Shown: piece after piece, positions 34,768 to 43,558 of the stretch
Numbering within the stretch: the first letter of the stretch is position 1
Layout: each line of letters opens with the position of its first letter
From: Succinimonas amylolytica DSM 2873
Lineage (GTDB): Bacteria > Pseudomonadota > Gammaproteobacteria > Enterobacterales > Succinivibrionaceae
DNA: 64,000 nt
Direction of reading: 5' to 3'
Assembly: GCF_000378405.1 (NCBI RefSeq)
Contig: NZ_KB899637.1
Span: forward strand, 554,050-618,049
Notes under the pieces: generated by a model
Told to the model about the DNA's origin: nothing
The model's input: the letters and a program-made list of their open reading frames with translations, nothing else
The model's database searches: none
Program-made: the position numbers and the translations under genes

Positions 34768-34890
34768 TATCTGTAGGGTGAAAGTCCCGAACACGACCGC
34801 TGGTGGTAAGTGTTAGCGAAGTCTCTACTCCGAGTTTGATACCGAGCCATGTGATATAATGCTCTAGGCTCGTTCGGGTCGATGGGCTTG
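34768..34890 (+). other. Possible group II intron 5' fragment at the element border
   Basis: The segment has GGGTGAAAGTCCC and a later GCGAAGTCTCTAC, plus a CGAGCC/GGCTCG stem (34844-34872). These resemble domain I pieces of bacterial group II introns. No intron-encoded reverse transcriptase and no domain V are seen. Just after it the sequence turns AT-rich, so it may be a relic cut by the incoming element or contain its attachment site. Tentative. Confidence 0.25.
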
Positions 34891-34900
34891 CTATAAATTT

Positions 34901-35512
34901 TTGACTTGGTACTTAGCCTTGATTGATAAAGTGGAGGACTTTGAATTGTTATATGATTCCTTTAAGAAAGTTTATATTTGTGACTTTAAGATTCTTGAGG
35001 ATGAACTTTTAGGCACTGACAAGTACGTCTCGATTGATAAGAAAAATTATAAAACATTCTCATCAAAATACATGCAGCTATTCTTGAGTATTTGTAGCGG
35101 GATAGACTCTTTAGCTGAAGAATTCTGCTCTGCTTTGGATGAATCCAACAATGTAAAAAATAAAAGAAGTAGTATGTTGCAAAGGTTCCAGCAGATAAAA
35201 AATGATTATTGCGGAAACATTGCGAATGAAATTGTGGAAGTTAATTTTGTTGGTTGTAGAGCATCTATTCATCCTTTTTCAAAATTTTCTGAACAGTCGT
35301 GTGGTGATTGGTGGCAAGATTATAATCACGTAAAACATAGAAGAGCAGGTGAAGTAGAATCTTCTAATGGAAATATGTTTAACTATGAATTGGCTAATTT
35401 AAAGAATGTCCTACAAGCTTTATCGGCATATTATTTATTGATTTCTTTGGTAAACCGCTTTTTGAGCCCAAACGGTGAACCAGTTGAGTCTCAGTTGTTT
35501 TCGTGTAAGTGA
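34901..35512 (+). CDS. Hypothetical helical protein, HEPN-like in appearance
   Basis: About 203 residues, AT-rich gene. The start is doubtful: TTG at 34901 has no ribosome site and other TTG/GTG codons follow. The protein is mostly helical and has DWWQDYNHVKHRR near residue 140, a WW-x-x-YN-x-x-KH pattern seen in HEPN-like proteins, but the R-x4-H nuclease motif of HEPN RNases is not present. It is alone on the plus strand at the edge of the element and ends at its own terminator, a position typical for moron or defence genes. Function unknown. Confidence 0.55.
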   Translation: MTWYLALIDKVEDFELLYDSFKKVYICDFKILEDELLGTDKYVSIDKKNYKTFSSKYMQLFLSICSGIDSLAEEFCSALDESNNVKNKRSSMLQRFQQIKNDYCGNIANEIVEVNFVGCRASIHPFSKFSEQSCGDWWQDYNHVKHRRAGEVESSNGNMFNYELANLKNVLQALSAYYLLISLVNRFLSPNGEPVESQLFSCK

Positions 35513-35522
35513 TAGCAATATT

Positions 35523-35560
35523 TCCCGACCACCGTTATCGATGATCGGGATTTTTCTTTT
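35523..35560 (+). terminator. Terminator after the edge gene
   Basis: TCCCGA (35523-35528) and TCGGGA (35545-35550) pair, followed by TTTTTCTTTT. It separates the plus-strand gene from the convergent recombinase genes. Confidence 0.6.
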
Positions 35561-37148
35561 ACCCCAAAAATTCAGAACCGTTTTTGAACCGGAAAATCAG
35601 TCTGCCATCAGTATATGCCGTAACATAATCTAGCAGACCGCACCAGAGATTTTCGCTGAACTCCGAAATTTGCCCATTCTGCTCCTTTAGCTTTCTAATG
35701 AAATTCTCGATGATGTTGCGATGCTTGAGAAGATCACTAAGTTTTTTATCGACGAGCTTTTTCTGTTCTTCCGCTGAGCTAAATTTTTGAGCAATCGCAT
35801 CGTAGCTTTTACGGTATTCGTTCTGATCCTGTGCAGTGGTAGCGTTCTGATGGATTAGCTGCCGTAAAGCTGAATCGTGCGTCTGCATCTCGGTCAAGAG
35901 ACTATGCTGTTTCTGCTCCAGCTCAGAGGTATTAAGGGTGGCGGCAAGAGCCTCCTCACAGGCTCTGATTGCATTTACAGAACCTGTTAATAGCTTATTG
36001 ACGGCAATTGTGAATCGTTCTTTAATCTGATTCTCATCAAGGTAAGGTGTGGTGCAGCGTTTATCTTTGTTCTTGTATTTGTTATTGCACTGCCAGATGA
36101 TTCTTCGGAACTTATCGTTGGAGTGCCATACCTTTGAGCCGTACCATCCGCCGCAGTCACCGCACTTGATTTTGTTTGAAAGGAGGTGAACGCCACTGTG
36201 ACGGTTGTTCCCGGATGTGCGACGTGCAAGTTCAGCCTGAACCATGTCAAAGGTTTGCGGATCGATAATGGCTTCATGGTTATTTTCCACATAATACTGC
36301 GGCACTTCGCCCTGATTGAGTTTCATCTTCTTGGTCAGAAAATCCTCGCAAAAAGTCTTCTGGAGTAGGGCATCTCCTTTGTATTTTTCGTTGGAAAGAA
36401 TGCTTTTTACTGAACTGCTGCTCCATGTATCACGACCTGCCGGAGTCTTGATTTTCTCCTCTGTCAGTTTTCGTGCAATAGTGTGCGGAGTCATTCCTTT
36501 CAGGAACATGGCGTAGATCTGCTTAACGACTTCAGCCTGTTTCTTGTTAAGCACCAAATTGCCATCCTCGCCCCGGTCGTAGCCGATAAAATGCTTAAAG
36601 GGAACAGTTACCTTGCCGTCAGCAAATCTCTTGCGCTGTCCCCATGTGCAGTTTTCAGAAATTGAACGGCTTTCCTCCTGGGCGAGTGAGGACATGATGG
36701 TCAGTAGCACTTCGCCTTTGGCATCGAAAGTCCAGATATTTTCCTTCTCGAAATACACCTCCGTGCCGTTTTCCTTGAGCTGTCTGATGGTTGTGAGACT
36801 GTCTACCGTATTACGGGCAAAACGGCTCACAGACTTGGTGACGATAAGATCAATTTTACCATCAAGGGCATCAGCAATCATTCGCTTAAAGCCTTCACGG
36901 CGTTTGGTGCTGGTTCCGGTGATGCCCTCATCGGTGTACACATCCACAAACTCCCAGTCATCACGGCCTTTGATGTAGTTGGTGTAATAATCAACCTGTG
37001 CCGTGTAGCTTGAGAACTGATCGTCATGATCCGTTGAGACTCGCGCGTAACCTGCAACTTTCCTTTTATGCTTTGATGCGATGGGGGCAGACGAGAATCT
37101 GCCTAATGTCGCCGGTATGGTCTGAACCTTTCTAACTGTTACTGTCAT
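35559..37148 (-). CDS. Large serine recombinase (second of tandem pair)
   Basis: 529 residues. Resolvase-type catalytic domain with GYARVSTDHDDQ (nucleophilic Ser about residue 39) and the VTKSVSRFARNTVD motif; Recombinase domain with the THHTIARKL-like segment GMTPHTIARKLTEEKI; zinc ribbon KCGDCGGWYG with a later CNN...C pair; then a coiled coil of about 100 residues (LEQKQHSLLTEMQTHDSALRQL) as in phage and ICE integrases. Such enzymes integrate and excise elements at specific att sites. Its start overlaps the end of the upstream recombinase gene by four bases (ATGA), so the two are co-translated. Confidence 0.9.
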   Translation of the reverse strand: MTVTVRKVQTIPATLGRFSSAPIASKHKRKVAGYARVSTDHDDQFSSYTAQVDYYTNYIKGRDDWEFVDVYTDEGITGTSTKRREGFKRMIADALDGKIDLIVTKSVSRFARNTVDSLTTIRQLKENGTEVYFEKENIWTFDAKGEVLLTIMSSLAQEESRSISENCTWGQRKRFADGKVTVPFKHFIGYDRGEDGNLVLNKKQAEVVKQIYAMFLKGMTPHTIARKLTEEKIKTPAGRDTWSSSSVKSILSNEKYKGDALLQKTFCEDFLTKKMKLNQGEVPQYYVENNHEAIIDPQTFDMVQAELARRTSGNNRHSGVHLLSNKIKCGDCGGWYGSKVWHSNDKFRRIIWQCNNKYKNKDKRCTTPYLDENQIKERFTIAVNKLLTGSVNAIRACEEALAATLNTSELEQKQHSLLTEMQTHDSALRQLIHQNATTAQDQNEYRKSYDAIAQKFSSAEEQKKLVDKKLSDLLKHRNIIENFIRKLKEQNGQISEFSENLWCGLLDYVTAYTDGRLIFRFKNGSEFLG

Positions 37149-38872
37149 TTTTTCTTTGCCTCCTTTAACTGTTTAAGTCTTTCGCTCATTGCCTTACGTC
37201 GTTCTTCAGTCCATTTTGTCTGTCTGACCTTGATGCAGTATTCAGCCTGCTCAGTATGACCATCAGTGAAGGTAAATTCCATAAGCCCGCTTCTGACCAT
37301 TGTGATGTGGTCAATTTGTTTCATGAAAGCCTCACTGTCAAATTCCTCAAGTCCTAAAATACCAGCCGATATTTCCTTGAGTTCTTCTTCCGGAATGCCT
37401 TTAATGCCACAACCATTGCGGCATCTCCAGAATACTTTGTGATTTACTGATTTGTGTTCAGATTGACGTTTGACATTTTCACCGCAGCATCCGCATTTGA
37501 TCCTGCATGTAAAAGGGTAGAAAGGTCCAATGCCTTTCAACATATAGTTCCGTCGAGATTCTCGATGTTTGTTTTTTAGCTCATCAGTCCAACAGTCTGT
37601 TCTGGCCTTAGAATGCCATTCTTTGCTGATCACTCCACCTTCTACGAAATTGAAAAGCAGAATACCTTGGCAGGGGACATCGATTCGTTCAATTCGTTTG
37701 CTAAAAATCTGCTCATCAAATTCATCAAGTCCTAAAACTTCAGAGCAACACTTCTTAATGATTGTTTCGGGAATTTCATTGGTTTCACAGAGTGCTGTGT
37801 TCTTGCGATGCCGACCGCAGTTCCAAGTGCGGTAATACCCATTGGCAGGTTGCAATGTTGAGTGGTATTTAACCCTGATTGATCTCGTGCATCTTATGAA
37901 GGAACTACCACATTTGCCACATCGGAGTTTTCTGGTAAAGCATGTAGTATTGAGGCTTTTATTAGCGAAAGGTCCCAATTCTCTTCGTCTGGCCATTTCC
38001 TCCTGAACAAAGCGGAATGTTTTCATGTCGATTATCGGCTCATGGGTATTTTCCACGAAATACTGAGGTAACTGACCAGTATTTTTAATATGCTTTTTGG
38101 TAATCGGATCATCGGTAAATTCTTTTTGCAGGAGCAGATTGCCTGTGTAGGTTATGTTGGTGAGCACAGTCTTAATACTGTGATCTCGCCATCGGCACCC
38201 ATTTCTTGTTGTGATGCCTTCTGCTGCAAACTCTCTCTCTGTTTCAAGACGTGATTTCCCATCAAGGAAGTTCTGATAGATGCGTTTTACAATTTCGGCT
38301 TCATTAGGAATGATGACCAGATGATCACCTTCCCATCTGTAGCCGAAAACTCTTACTCGACCATGGGGAATGCCTTTCTGAAATCTTTTCCTAGCTCCCC
38401 ATTTGACATTTTCCGAAATGCTCCGACTTTCCTCCTGGGCGAAAGAGGCAAGGAGCGTCAGCATCAGTTCACCATCGCCCGACAGTGAACGAATACGTTC
38501 TTTCTCGAACTGTACCTCGATGCCTAACTCCTTGAGCCTCCTCACCGTCTTGAGCAGGTCTACCGTGTTTCGGGCAAAACGGCTGATGGACTTTGTGAGA
38601 ATAATGTCAATCTTCCCGTCCTCGCAGTCTCGTATCATTCGTTGAAACTCAGCTCTACGTTCAACATTTGTCCCGGAAATGAAACTGTCGGCATATATTC
38701 CTGCAAAGTCCCATTCAGGATTGTTCTGAATGAGATCGTTGTAGTAGCTGATCTGAGCTGACAGGGAATGATCCAATCTGTCAGATTCCATCGATACTCT
38801 GGCATATGCCGCCACTCGTTTTCGAGTGGGTGGGACAATTCTTTTTACATCAATTTTCTTTATCGTTTTCAT
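37145..38872 (-). CDS. Large serine recombinase (first of tandem pair)
   Basis: 575 residues. Catalytic domain with AAYARVSMESDRLDHSLSAQ (Ser about 25), TKSISRFARNTVDLL and EESRSISENVKWG; Recombinase domain with NFLDGKSRLETEREF; a first zinc ribbon LRCGKCGSSF and, unusually, a second cysteine pair set IKCGCCGENV...CRNGCG near residue 460. It lacks the long coiled coil seen in its partner. Two different serine recombinases encoded together occur in CcrAB and in many Firmicutes elements, where both may be needed. Confidence 0.9.
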   Translation of the reverse strand: MKTIKKIDVKRIVPPTRKRVAAYARVSMESDRLDHSLSAQISYYNDLIQNNPEWDFAGIYADSFISGTNVERRAEFQRMIRDCEDGKIDIILTKSISRFARNTVDLLKTVRRLKELGIEVQFEKERIRSLSGDGELMLTLLASFAQEESRSISENVKWGARKRFQKGIPHGRVRVFGYRWEGDHLVIIPNEAEIVKRIYQNFLDGKSRLETEREFAAEGITTRNGCRWRDHSIKTVLTNITYTGNLLLQKEFTDDPITKKHIKNTGQLPQYFVENTHEPIIDMKTFRFVQEEMARRRELGPFANKSLNTTCFTRKLRCGKCGSSFIRCTRSIRVKYHSTLQPANGYYRTWNCGRHRKNTALCETNEIPETIIKKCCSEVLGLDEFDEQIFSKRIERIDVPCQGILLFNFVEGGVISKEWHSKARTDCWTDELKNKHRESRRNYMLKGIGPFYPFTCRIKCGCCGENVKRQSEHKSVNHKVFWRCRNGCGIKGIPEEELKEISAGILGLEEFDSEAFMKQIDHITMVRSGLMEFTFTDGHTEQAEYCIKVRQTKWTEERRKAMSERLKQLKEAKKK

Positions 38873-38899
38873 AGCTATACCCCCGTTTTGATACCACTA

Positions 38900-39094
38900 T
38901 TACTCACTCTTATCGCCTGACTTATCAAGTGATAGTGTTAAGAGTTTTCCAATAAGCGGGGTGAATGTCCTAATAAGAAAATCGTCGATTTTCTTGAACT
39001 CGGTTTTGGTAAATAACCCTTGTCTCATAAAGCATTCTGCAATATGGCGAGTAGTTAAATAGTTAAGTTCGGACTCAAACTGTTTCGGCGACAT
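38900..39094 (-). CDS. Small SHOCT-like protein of the recombinase module
   Basis: 64 residues. The segment HIAECFMRQGLFTKTEFKKIDDFLI fits the pattern of short SHOCT-like domains (helix, G-x-(I/L)-(S/T)-x-x-E-(Y/F)), and the end PLIGKLLTLSLDKS resembles the proteins that sit beside tandem recombinase genes in Clostridia elements. It overlaps the upstream regulator gene by 20 bp, so translation is coupled. A role in controlling recombination is inferred from position only. Confidence 0.6.
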   Translation of the reverse strand: MSPKQFESELNYLTTRHIAECFMRQGLFTKTEFKKIDDFLIRTFTPLIGKLLTLSLDKSGDKSE

Positions 39095-39518
39095 ACGTTA
39101 CTCCTTCATACCGGTGTTTGATGTAGCACGGATGGCTACAGAACTTCTGTGGATTTGGACCGTAGTAGGTGAATTCTTTTCCGCAACAGAGACAATTGAC
39201 TGTGTGCGGATTACGGCGCTTGACCTGTTCAAGGTGCGAGTTCCACCAGGTTATACGACATTCATCAGTACAGAAGATGCGGCGTTTAACTTTTTCTTTC
39301 TGGGTGATCTGCTTGCCGCAACATCTGCAGAAAGATGGCAATACTGATGGTTTAAGATGATTGCTCCTGCATGCCTCTTTGCGGTTACCGGCAAGCCCCG
39401 AACGTTGGCAGTAACTTTTCACGGTGCTGACGGTCAGCCCAAGGGTATTGGCAATGGCGTTATAACTGAAGTTCTGTTGGCGCAGAGTTTTGATTACGGA
39501 TTTCTGTTGTTCTGTCAT
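39075..39518 (-). CDS. HTH and zinc-finger regulator of the recombinase module
   Basis: 147 residues. An N-terminal sigma-70 region 4-like helix-turn-helix (QQNFSYNAIANTLGLTVSTVKSYCQR, residues about 14-39) is followed by two cysteine clusters, CRCCGKQ...FCTDEC and CLCCGKEF...FCSHPC, two zinc fingers. Proteins of this build are often annotated as sigma-70-like and accompany serine recombinases in Firmicutes mobile elements. AGGAGG precedes the ATG, the strongest site in the module. As first gene of the operon it may control expression of the recombinases. Confidence 0.7.
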   Translation of the reverse strand: MTEQQKSVIKTLRQQNFSYNAIANTLGLTVSTVKSYCQRSGLAGNRKEACRSNHLKPSVLPSFCRCCGKQITQKEKVKRRIFCTDECRITWWNSHLEQVKRRNPHTVNCLCCGKEFTYYGPNPQKFCSHPCYIKHRYEGVTYVAETV

Positions 39519-40008
39519 GAATCTTTAACCTCCTACTTATCTAATGGACATGAAAGAGGTGTTTTGACGAAATTGACAGAAAAATATTTTTGAGTGATTA
39601 AGTGTTATACAGCGTAGTTTCGAGATGAAGGTTAAGGTAAGGTGCAAATCGGGAATGTGGCTGAGAGTTGATGAACAGATTTCGACAGGAGTAATAAATG
39701 AGGTGTGGCACAAGTTTAAAAATTTGTAATTTTACAAATTGAACACAAATGAACCACGGAATTTTGGTGAAAGTTGGCGAGAAAAACAAGGGAAACTTAT
39801 GGATATAATTTCAGTGAAAGGAATAAAAAAAGTGGACTATCTTAATGTTTTTTATTCAGTACATTCATGCCTGGTCAATAATGAGTCTGGTACAAAAAAT
39901 CTAAATATGCAATTTTACCAAAACACAACAAAATGAAGATTTCATCTCTGTGTTTTCGATATGAAAGGAGCTTTGTACAGTGCATAATTTATGCATAACT
40001 ATGCTGAT
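39519..40008. other. AT-rich intergenic region, nothing recognised
   Basis: 490 bp between the regulator and the ATPase gene. It must hold the promoter of the recombinase operon. A 65-codon plus-strand frame at 39739-39936 exists but has no ribosome site or motif. No tRNA, repeat or terminator seen. Confidence 0.45.
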
Positions 40009-42387
40009 TTATATCACAGCCGCTTTTGCTTTTATTTCATTACACCAACGATCTAGGGTACTACTAACATTACCGAGATGGGCAAGCATATGTTCTTTGT
40101 TTAAAAGATAGATGAAGCAGATTATCTCTTGGGCAGTACGTCTTTTCTCTGTTTCCGATATAACCGACAGGAAATCAATTCCTAGGCTCTGAGTTTGTTC
40201 TTCTCTGTGGCTACCATTGTTTAAAACGATTCGGTACATAAGGTTTTTAAAGTAGGATTTATGTTCGGGACACATTCTAGACAAAATAGTCTCATCAGTC
40301 GAAACCTCAATAATTCCCTTCTTGTACTCAAAAGTTGCAAATGCTTCTAGTGCCTGTCGCATAATATTGCCTATGACAATATCGTATTCACCACCATCGC
40401 CACAGCCATAACGATAAATCATCTTAACAAGTTCTGTGTATTCCTGTCGCTTATACTCAAATCGTTTTAAAGCACAATTCTTTAATTCCAATAGATTGTA
40501 TTTTGCTGCTTGCCCCGAAAATATTCTTTTCCATTCCGCTGATAATTCATTACAGATTTTTTCTAGATCAAATAATGTCAGTAAATCATGAGTTGTCACA
40601 ATAGCTCTGCTGGTTGGATTTCCATTCAAGAATTGACCAAGCTTGTATTTTAGGAAGGATAAGATTCCGATTTTGTTTTCAAAATCAAAACTGGATATTG
40701 GATCATCAATAACAAGTAGATATTCGTCATTATAAGCAGTATCTTTATTCTTACCTTTCATTATACTGGTGAAGAAATAACAGAGCCCGATTATATTTCT
40801 CTCTCCAACGGACACATTCTTTGGAGGCACAGGTTTACCATTGGACAGAAGTTTATAGAAATCACCATCCCGTTCTATGGCAAGTCTATTTTCAGTAAAA
40901 AATATGTATTTTAACCCATTGTTGATGATATCAATTGCTATGTCAATCCGTTTCCTACGCCCATTTAATTCATCCAAGTTTTTACTTTTTTGGTTCATAT
41001 CAGAAATAGCATCATCACATTCCTTTTTCACAGAGAGCTTTTCATTAGTTTGTTCATCAAGCTGTTTAGAAAAATCAATAACATCATAGTAAGCAATTTG
41101 ATCATTTATAGATATTAGTGCATCAACTATGGGCTTTGTATTCACTGCGTTACTATTATGAGTTTCTTTCTCTACTTCAAGTGATGCTAGAGCTTTATCC
41201 AGTTTATTAATTAATTCGTCAATCTCTGAAAGTTCTTTATCAACAATTGGCGAATATGGTTCACATATTTTTTGTTGAAGCAACGTGTTGTTTGATCGTA
41301 AAGTAGTGTTTATTTCTACAGTCAAATTTACGCATTTTTGATATGATGGTAATGATGAAAAAGGAGAAAGTTCTAATATCAGTTCACTAGTTATTTGAGA
41401 ATTTAACTCTGTCTGATGGCTCTTGACCTCATCTGATAATACCTGCTTAATTTTAGCAACCAAGTTTCTTTTGTAATCTTGTGTTAAATCCTGAAGACAA
41501 TATGGACAGAACGTCGTTTTCTCATCTCTGATTTGAGCTATGCGTGCGTTTAATTCATCTGCTTTTCCTGACGCTACCATCGACAATAGATATTGCTCAC
41601 GATCTGAAAGTTCTGGCCTTTCAATTTTCTTTTTGATTAGTTCATTAGCCGAGGAGACTGAATACTCCTTATAACTAGAAGGAATAGCAGGCACAACAGC
41701 AACAATTGTGGATGTACCTTTCTTTGCGTCTTCTAGCTCCTTCATCTTATTACTGAACTCAACAATAAGTTCATCTTTAGATTTCGTAGGGGACAGGTTA
41801 ATAAACCTTTTGTATGTATCGTCATTCACGCGAGAATTCTGGCGTAATCCCCTTGCTTTACTGTCTCTTCCTGCCCATCCTTCATCTCGCTGAAGGGTGC
41901 AATGGATTTTATTGATATAATATCGAGGTGCCTTTGGGTTTGTACTGGTCTGATACTCTTCAAATCTATCTTTTGTTGATTTTACTAAGGCTTCTGCCAG
42001 CTCAAGTTCGCTCTTAGCCTGTTCAATCTGGGCTGTTAAATCAGCTTGTTCACCAAGCATAACAATAGATTCAAGTTTGTTTCCTACTATGCATACATTT
42101 TTAGATACATAATCCTCATCAAAAACATAAATGCTAGCTTTTTCGGTCTCTGATAATGTGATAGTCTGTTTCGCAGAATCAAGTGGGGTAGCTGTAATAG
42201 CACTAGAAAAATCTTCTCCCTTGATTTTCCGAAAAGACTTAGCAATTGTGCTTTTACCAGCACCATTACGACCATAAATTAATGAAATCTTAGAATACTT
42301 TTCATCTGATGAATCAAGTACAGGCAAATCGGTTTCTGAGGAGAAGTTTGCCCCCTGTAATTTGATTAAAGATAAATCTTTTAGCAT
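40009..42387 (-). CDS. AAA_13-family ATPase with zinc hook, candidate PrrC/RloC-like anticodon nuclease
   Basis: 792 residues, strongly AT-rich gene. Walker A GRNGAGKST lies near 39, an ABC-type signature VSVGERN near 520 and Walker B LLVIDDPISSFD near 560. Between them run long coiled coils broken by CPYC (about 295), as in the zinc hook of Rad50 and RloC. The C-terminal region has R-x3-E in MRQALEAF (about 680) and a later NNGSH, which can be aligned with the Arg-Glu-His triad of PrrC/RloC tRNA nucleases, though the E-to-H distance (46) is longer than in PrrC. RloC cleaves tRNA anticodons as an antiphage response. ATPase call is firm; nuclease is inference. Confidence 0.75.
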   Translation of the reverse strand: MLKDLSLIKLQGANFSSETDLPVLDSSDEKYSKISLIYGRNGAGKSTIAKSFRKIKGEDFSSAITATPLDSAKQTITLSETEKASIYVFDEDYVSKNVCIVGNKLESIVMLGEQADLTAQIEQAKSELELAEALVKSTKDRFEEYQTSTNPKAPRYYINKIHCTLQRDEGWAGRDSKARGLRQNSRVNDDTYKRFINLSPTKSKDELIVEFSNKMKELEDAKKGTSTIVAVVPAIPSSYKEYSVSSANELIKKKIERPELSDREQYLLSMVASGKADELNARIAQIRDEKTTFCPYCLQDLTQDYKRNLVAKIKQVLSDEVKSHQTELNSQITSELILELSPFSSLPSYQKCVNLTVEINTTLRSNNTLLQQKICEPYSPIVDKELSEIDELINKLDKALASLEVEKETHNSNAVNTKPIVDALISINDQIAYYDVIDFSKQLDEQTNEKLSVKKECDDAISDMNQKSKNLDELNGRRKRIDIAIDIINNGLKYIFFTENRLAIERDGDFYKLLSNGKPVPPKNVSVGERNIIGLCYFFTSIMKGKNKDTAYNDEYLLVIDDPISSFDFENKIGILSFLKYKLGQFLNGNPTSRAIVTTHDLLTLFDLEKICNELSAEWKRIFSGQAAKYNLLELKNCALKRFEYKRQEYTELVKMIYRYGCGDGGEYDIVIGNIMRQALEAFATFEYKKGIIEVSTDETILSRMCPEHKSYFKNLMYRIVLNNGSHREEQTQSLGIDFLSVISETEKRRTAQEIICFIYLLNKEHMLAHLGNVSSTLDRWCNEIKAKAAVI

Positions 42388-42562
42388 AGTGTTGTACCTT
42401 CAATAAACTAAAACATCTATTATGCATTACAGAAGTACACGGTAAGTAAAGCAACCGAGCAATTCAAGCAAAAAAGTAGCAAGATGTCATAATGTTATAC
42501 CATTTCTTATAATTATGAAACGGTTTAGATACTCGACATTATACAGACTTGTTAATTTATTA

Positions 42563-43102
42563 CTATATTCCCAGTTTTCCATTAACATCGTCCGCAAAAC
42601 TGCTTAATCGTTCCATTAGCCAGTTTCCAGGACAGGATTTCCTAGCGAACCACCTATGAACGGTCAGAAGCATTTCATTCTCCTTAACCTCATATCTTAA
42701 GGCTTTCTCCCGATCTGCAATCCATACAAGACGCTTTTTTCCATTCCTTCTGCAGATATCGACACAGAGTTTCACCAATGCAGAATACACCTCCGGTTTC
42801 ATGGCATACGGCTCAGTCAGATCTGATGCGCATTCAATGGTTACGGCACGCTGGTCGTTGTCTCTTGATGATGAGCACCAGGATCGGTTCTGCTCATCAA
42901 CGCAAAGGCCGATTCTGCCGTCAGCACCGATTGCATAGTTGCAGCTTGCCTGTCTGCTTCTGTCCTTAAAGCAGTCACAGATCCTCTCAACACTAAGCTG
43001 ACCGACAACGGCATGAGGTGTGATTCTGCTGATGGAACAGGTCCTTTTCCCAGAATGGTTCGGACTCAATTTTGTAAAACTCACTAATGGACTATTTGCC
43101 AT
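42563..43102 (-). CDS. Phage endolysin, N-acetylmuramoyl-L-alanine amidase type
   Basis: 179 residues of the Amidase_2/PGRP fold. Zinc ligands are probably His in ITPHAVVG (about 28) and His in TVHRWFARKSCPG (about 148) with the nearby Cys. NYAIGADGRIGLCVDEQNRSW and RAVTIECA match phage amidases, many of them from Clostridia phages. It cuts the amide bond between MurNAc and the peptide. No signal peptide, so it needs the holin encoded just upstream, whose stop it overlaps. Confidence 0.88.
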   Translation of the reverse strand: MANSPLVSFTKLSPNHSGKRTCSISRITPHAVVGQLSVERICDCFKDRSRQASCNYAIGADGRIGLCVDEQNRSWCSSSRDNDQRAVTIECASDLTEPYAMKPEVYSALVKLCVDICRRNGKKRLVWIADREKALRYEVKENEMLLTVHRWFARKSCPGNWLMERLSSFADDVNGKLGI

Positions 43103-43517
43103 TTTCGTTCTCCTTATTTTCTGATTTATCGTGTAACTGGTTTAAAGCCTTTTTGACCACAGTCGGTATCGGCAGACCAAGGTGTGATGCATTCTCAAGA
43201 AGGCTGATGCCTTCGTTTGAGAGGTAAAAGAAAATTACTGCAGTCCGCAGAACACTCCCGGTCTGAAAGATCCTCGTATCCAGAATGGTGGCAACACCAA
43301 CAAGCATGAACACGATTACCTTTCTGCAGATCCCTTTAAAGCCGATGGAGCTGGATAGATTGTTATCGACTATCCCGCACATGACACCGCTGATGTAGTC
43401 GATAACCGTAAAGGCAATCAGGGCATAAAGAAGACCATCACATCCTCCGAGAAAGTAACCCAGCCATCCGCCTATGCCCGTGAACATTGCCTGGAGCATA
43501 TTCCAAAGCTCTCTCAT
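43092..43517 (-). CDS. Phage holin
   Basis: About 141 residues from the ATG at 43517, which has GGGAG nine bases upstream. Two or three membrane helices: GYFLGGCDGLLYALIAFTVIDYISGV and VIVFMLVGVATIL are in the pattern of the Phage_holin_4 (toxin secretion/lysis holin) family, with the conserved DYxSG turn. The C-terminus is hydrophilic. It forms membrane holes that release the amidase; the two genes overlap by 11 bp. A terminator hairpin lies directly before its ribosome site. Confidence 0.85.
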   Translation of the reverse strand: MRELWNMLQAMFTGIGGWLGYFLGGCDGLLYALIAFTVIDYISGVMCGIVDNNLSSSIGFKGICRKVIVFMLVGVATILDTRIFQTGSVLRTAVIFFYLSNEGISLLENASHLGLPIPTVVKKALNQLHDKSENKENENGK

Positions 43518-43532
43518 TTTGTTTCTCCCAAT

Positions 43533-43557
43533 AAAAAAGGCGACCTTTAAGCCGCCC
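43533..43557 (-). terminator. Terminator between glycosyltransferase and lysis genes
   Basis: On the minus strand GGCGGC pairs with GTCGCC and is followed by six T, right after the glycosyltransferase stop and before the holin ribosome site. It would reduce readthrough of the late transcript into lysis genes. Confidence 0.6.
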
Positions 43558-43558
43558 G

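Noticed and set aside
39739-39936. Plus-strand frame of 65 codons in the element
   Set aside because: AT-rich random-looking sequence without ribosome site or motif.
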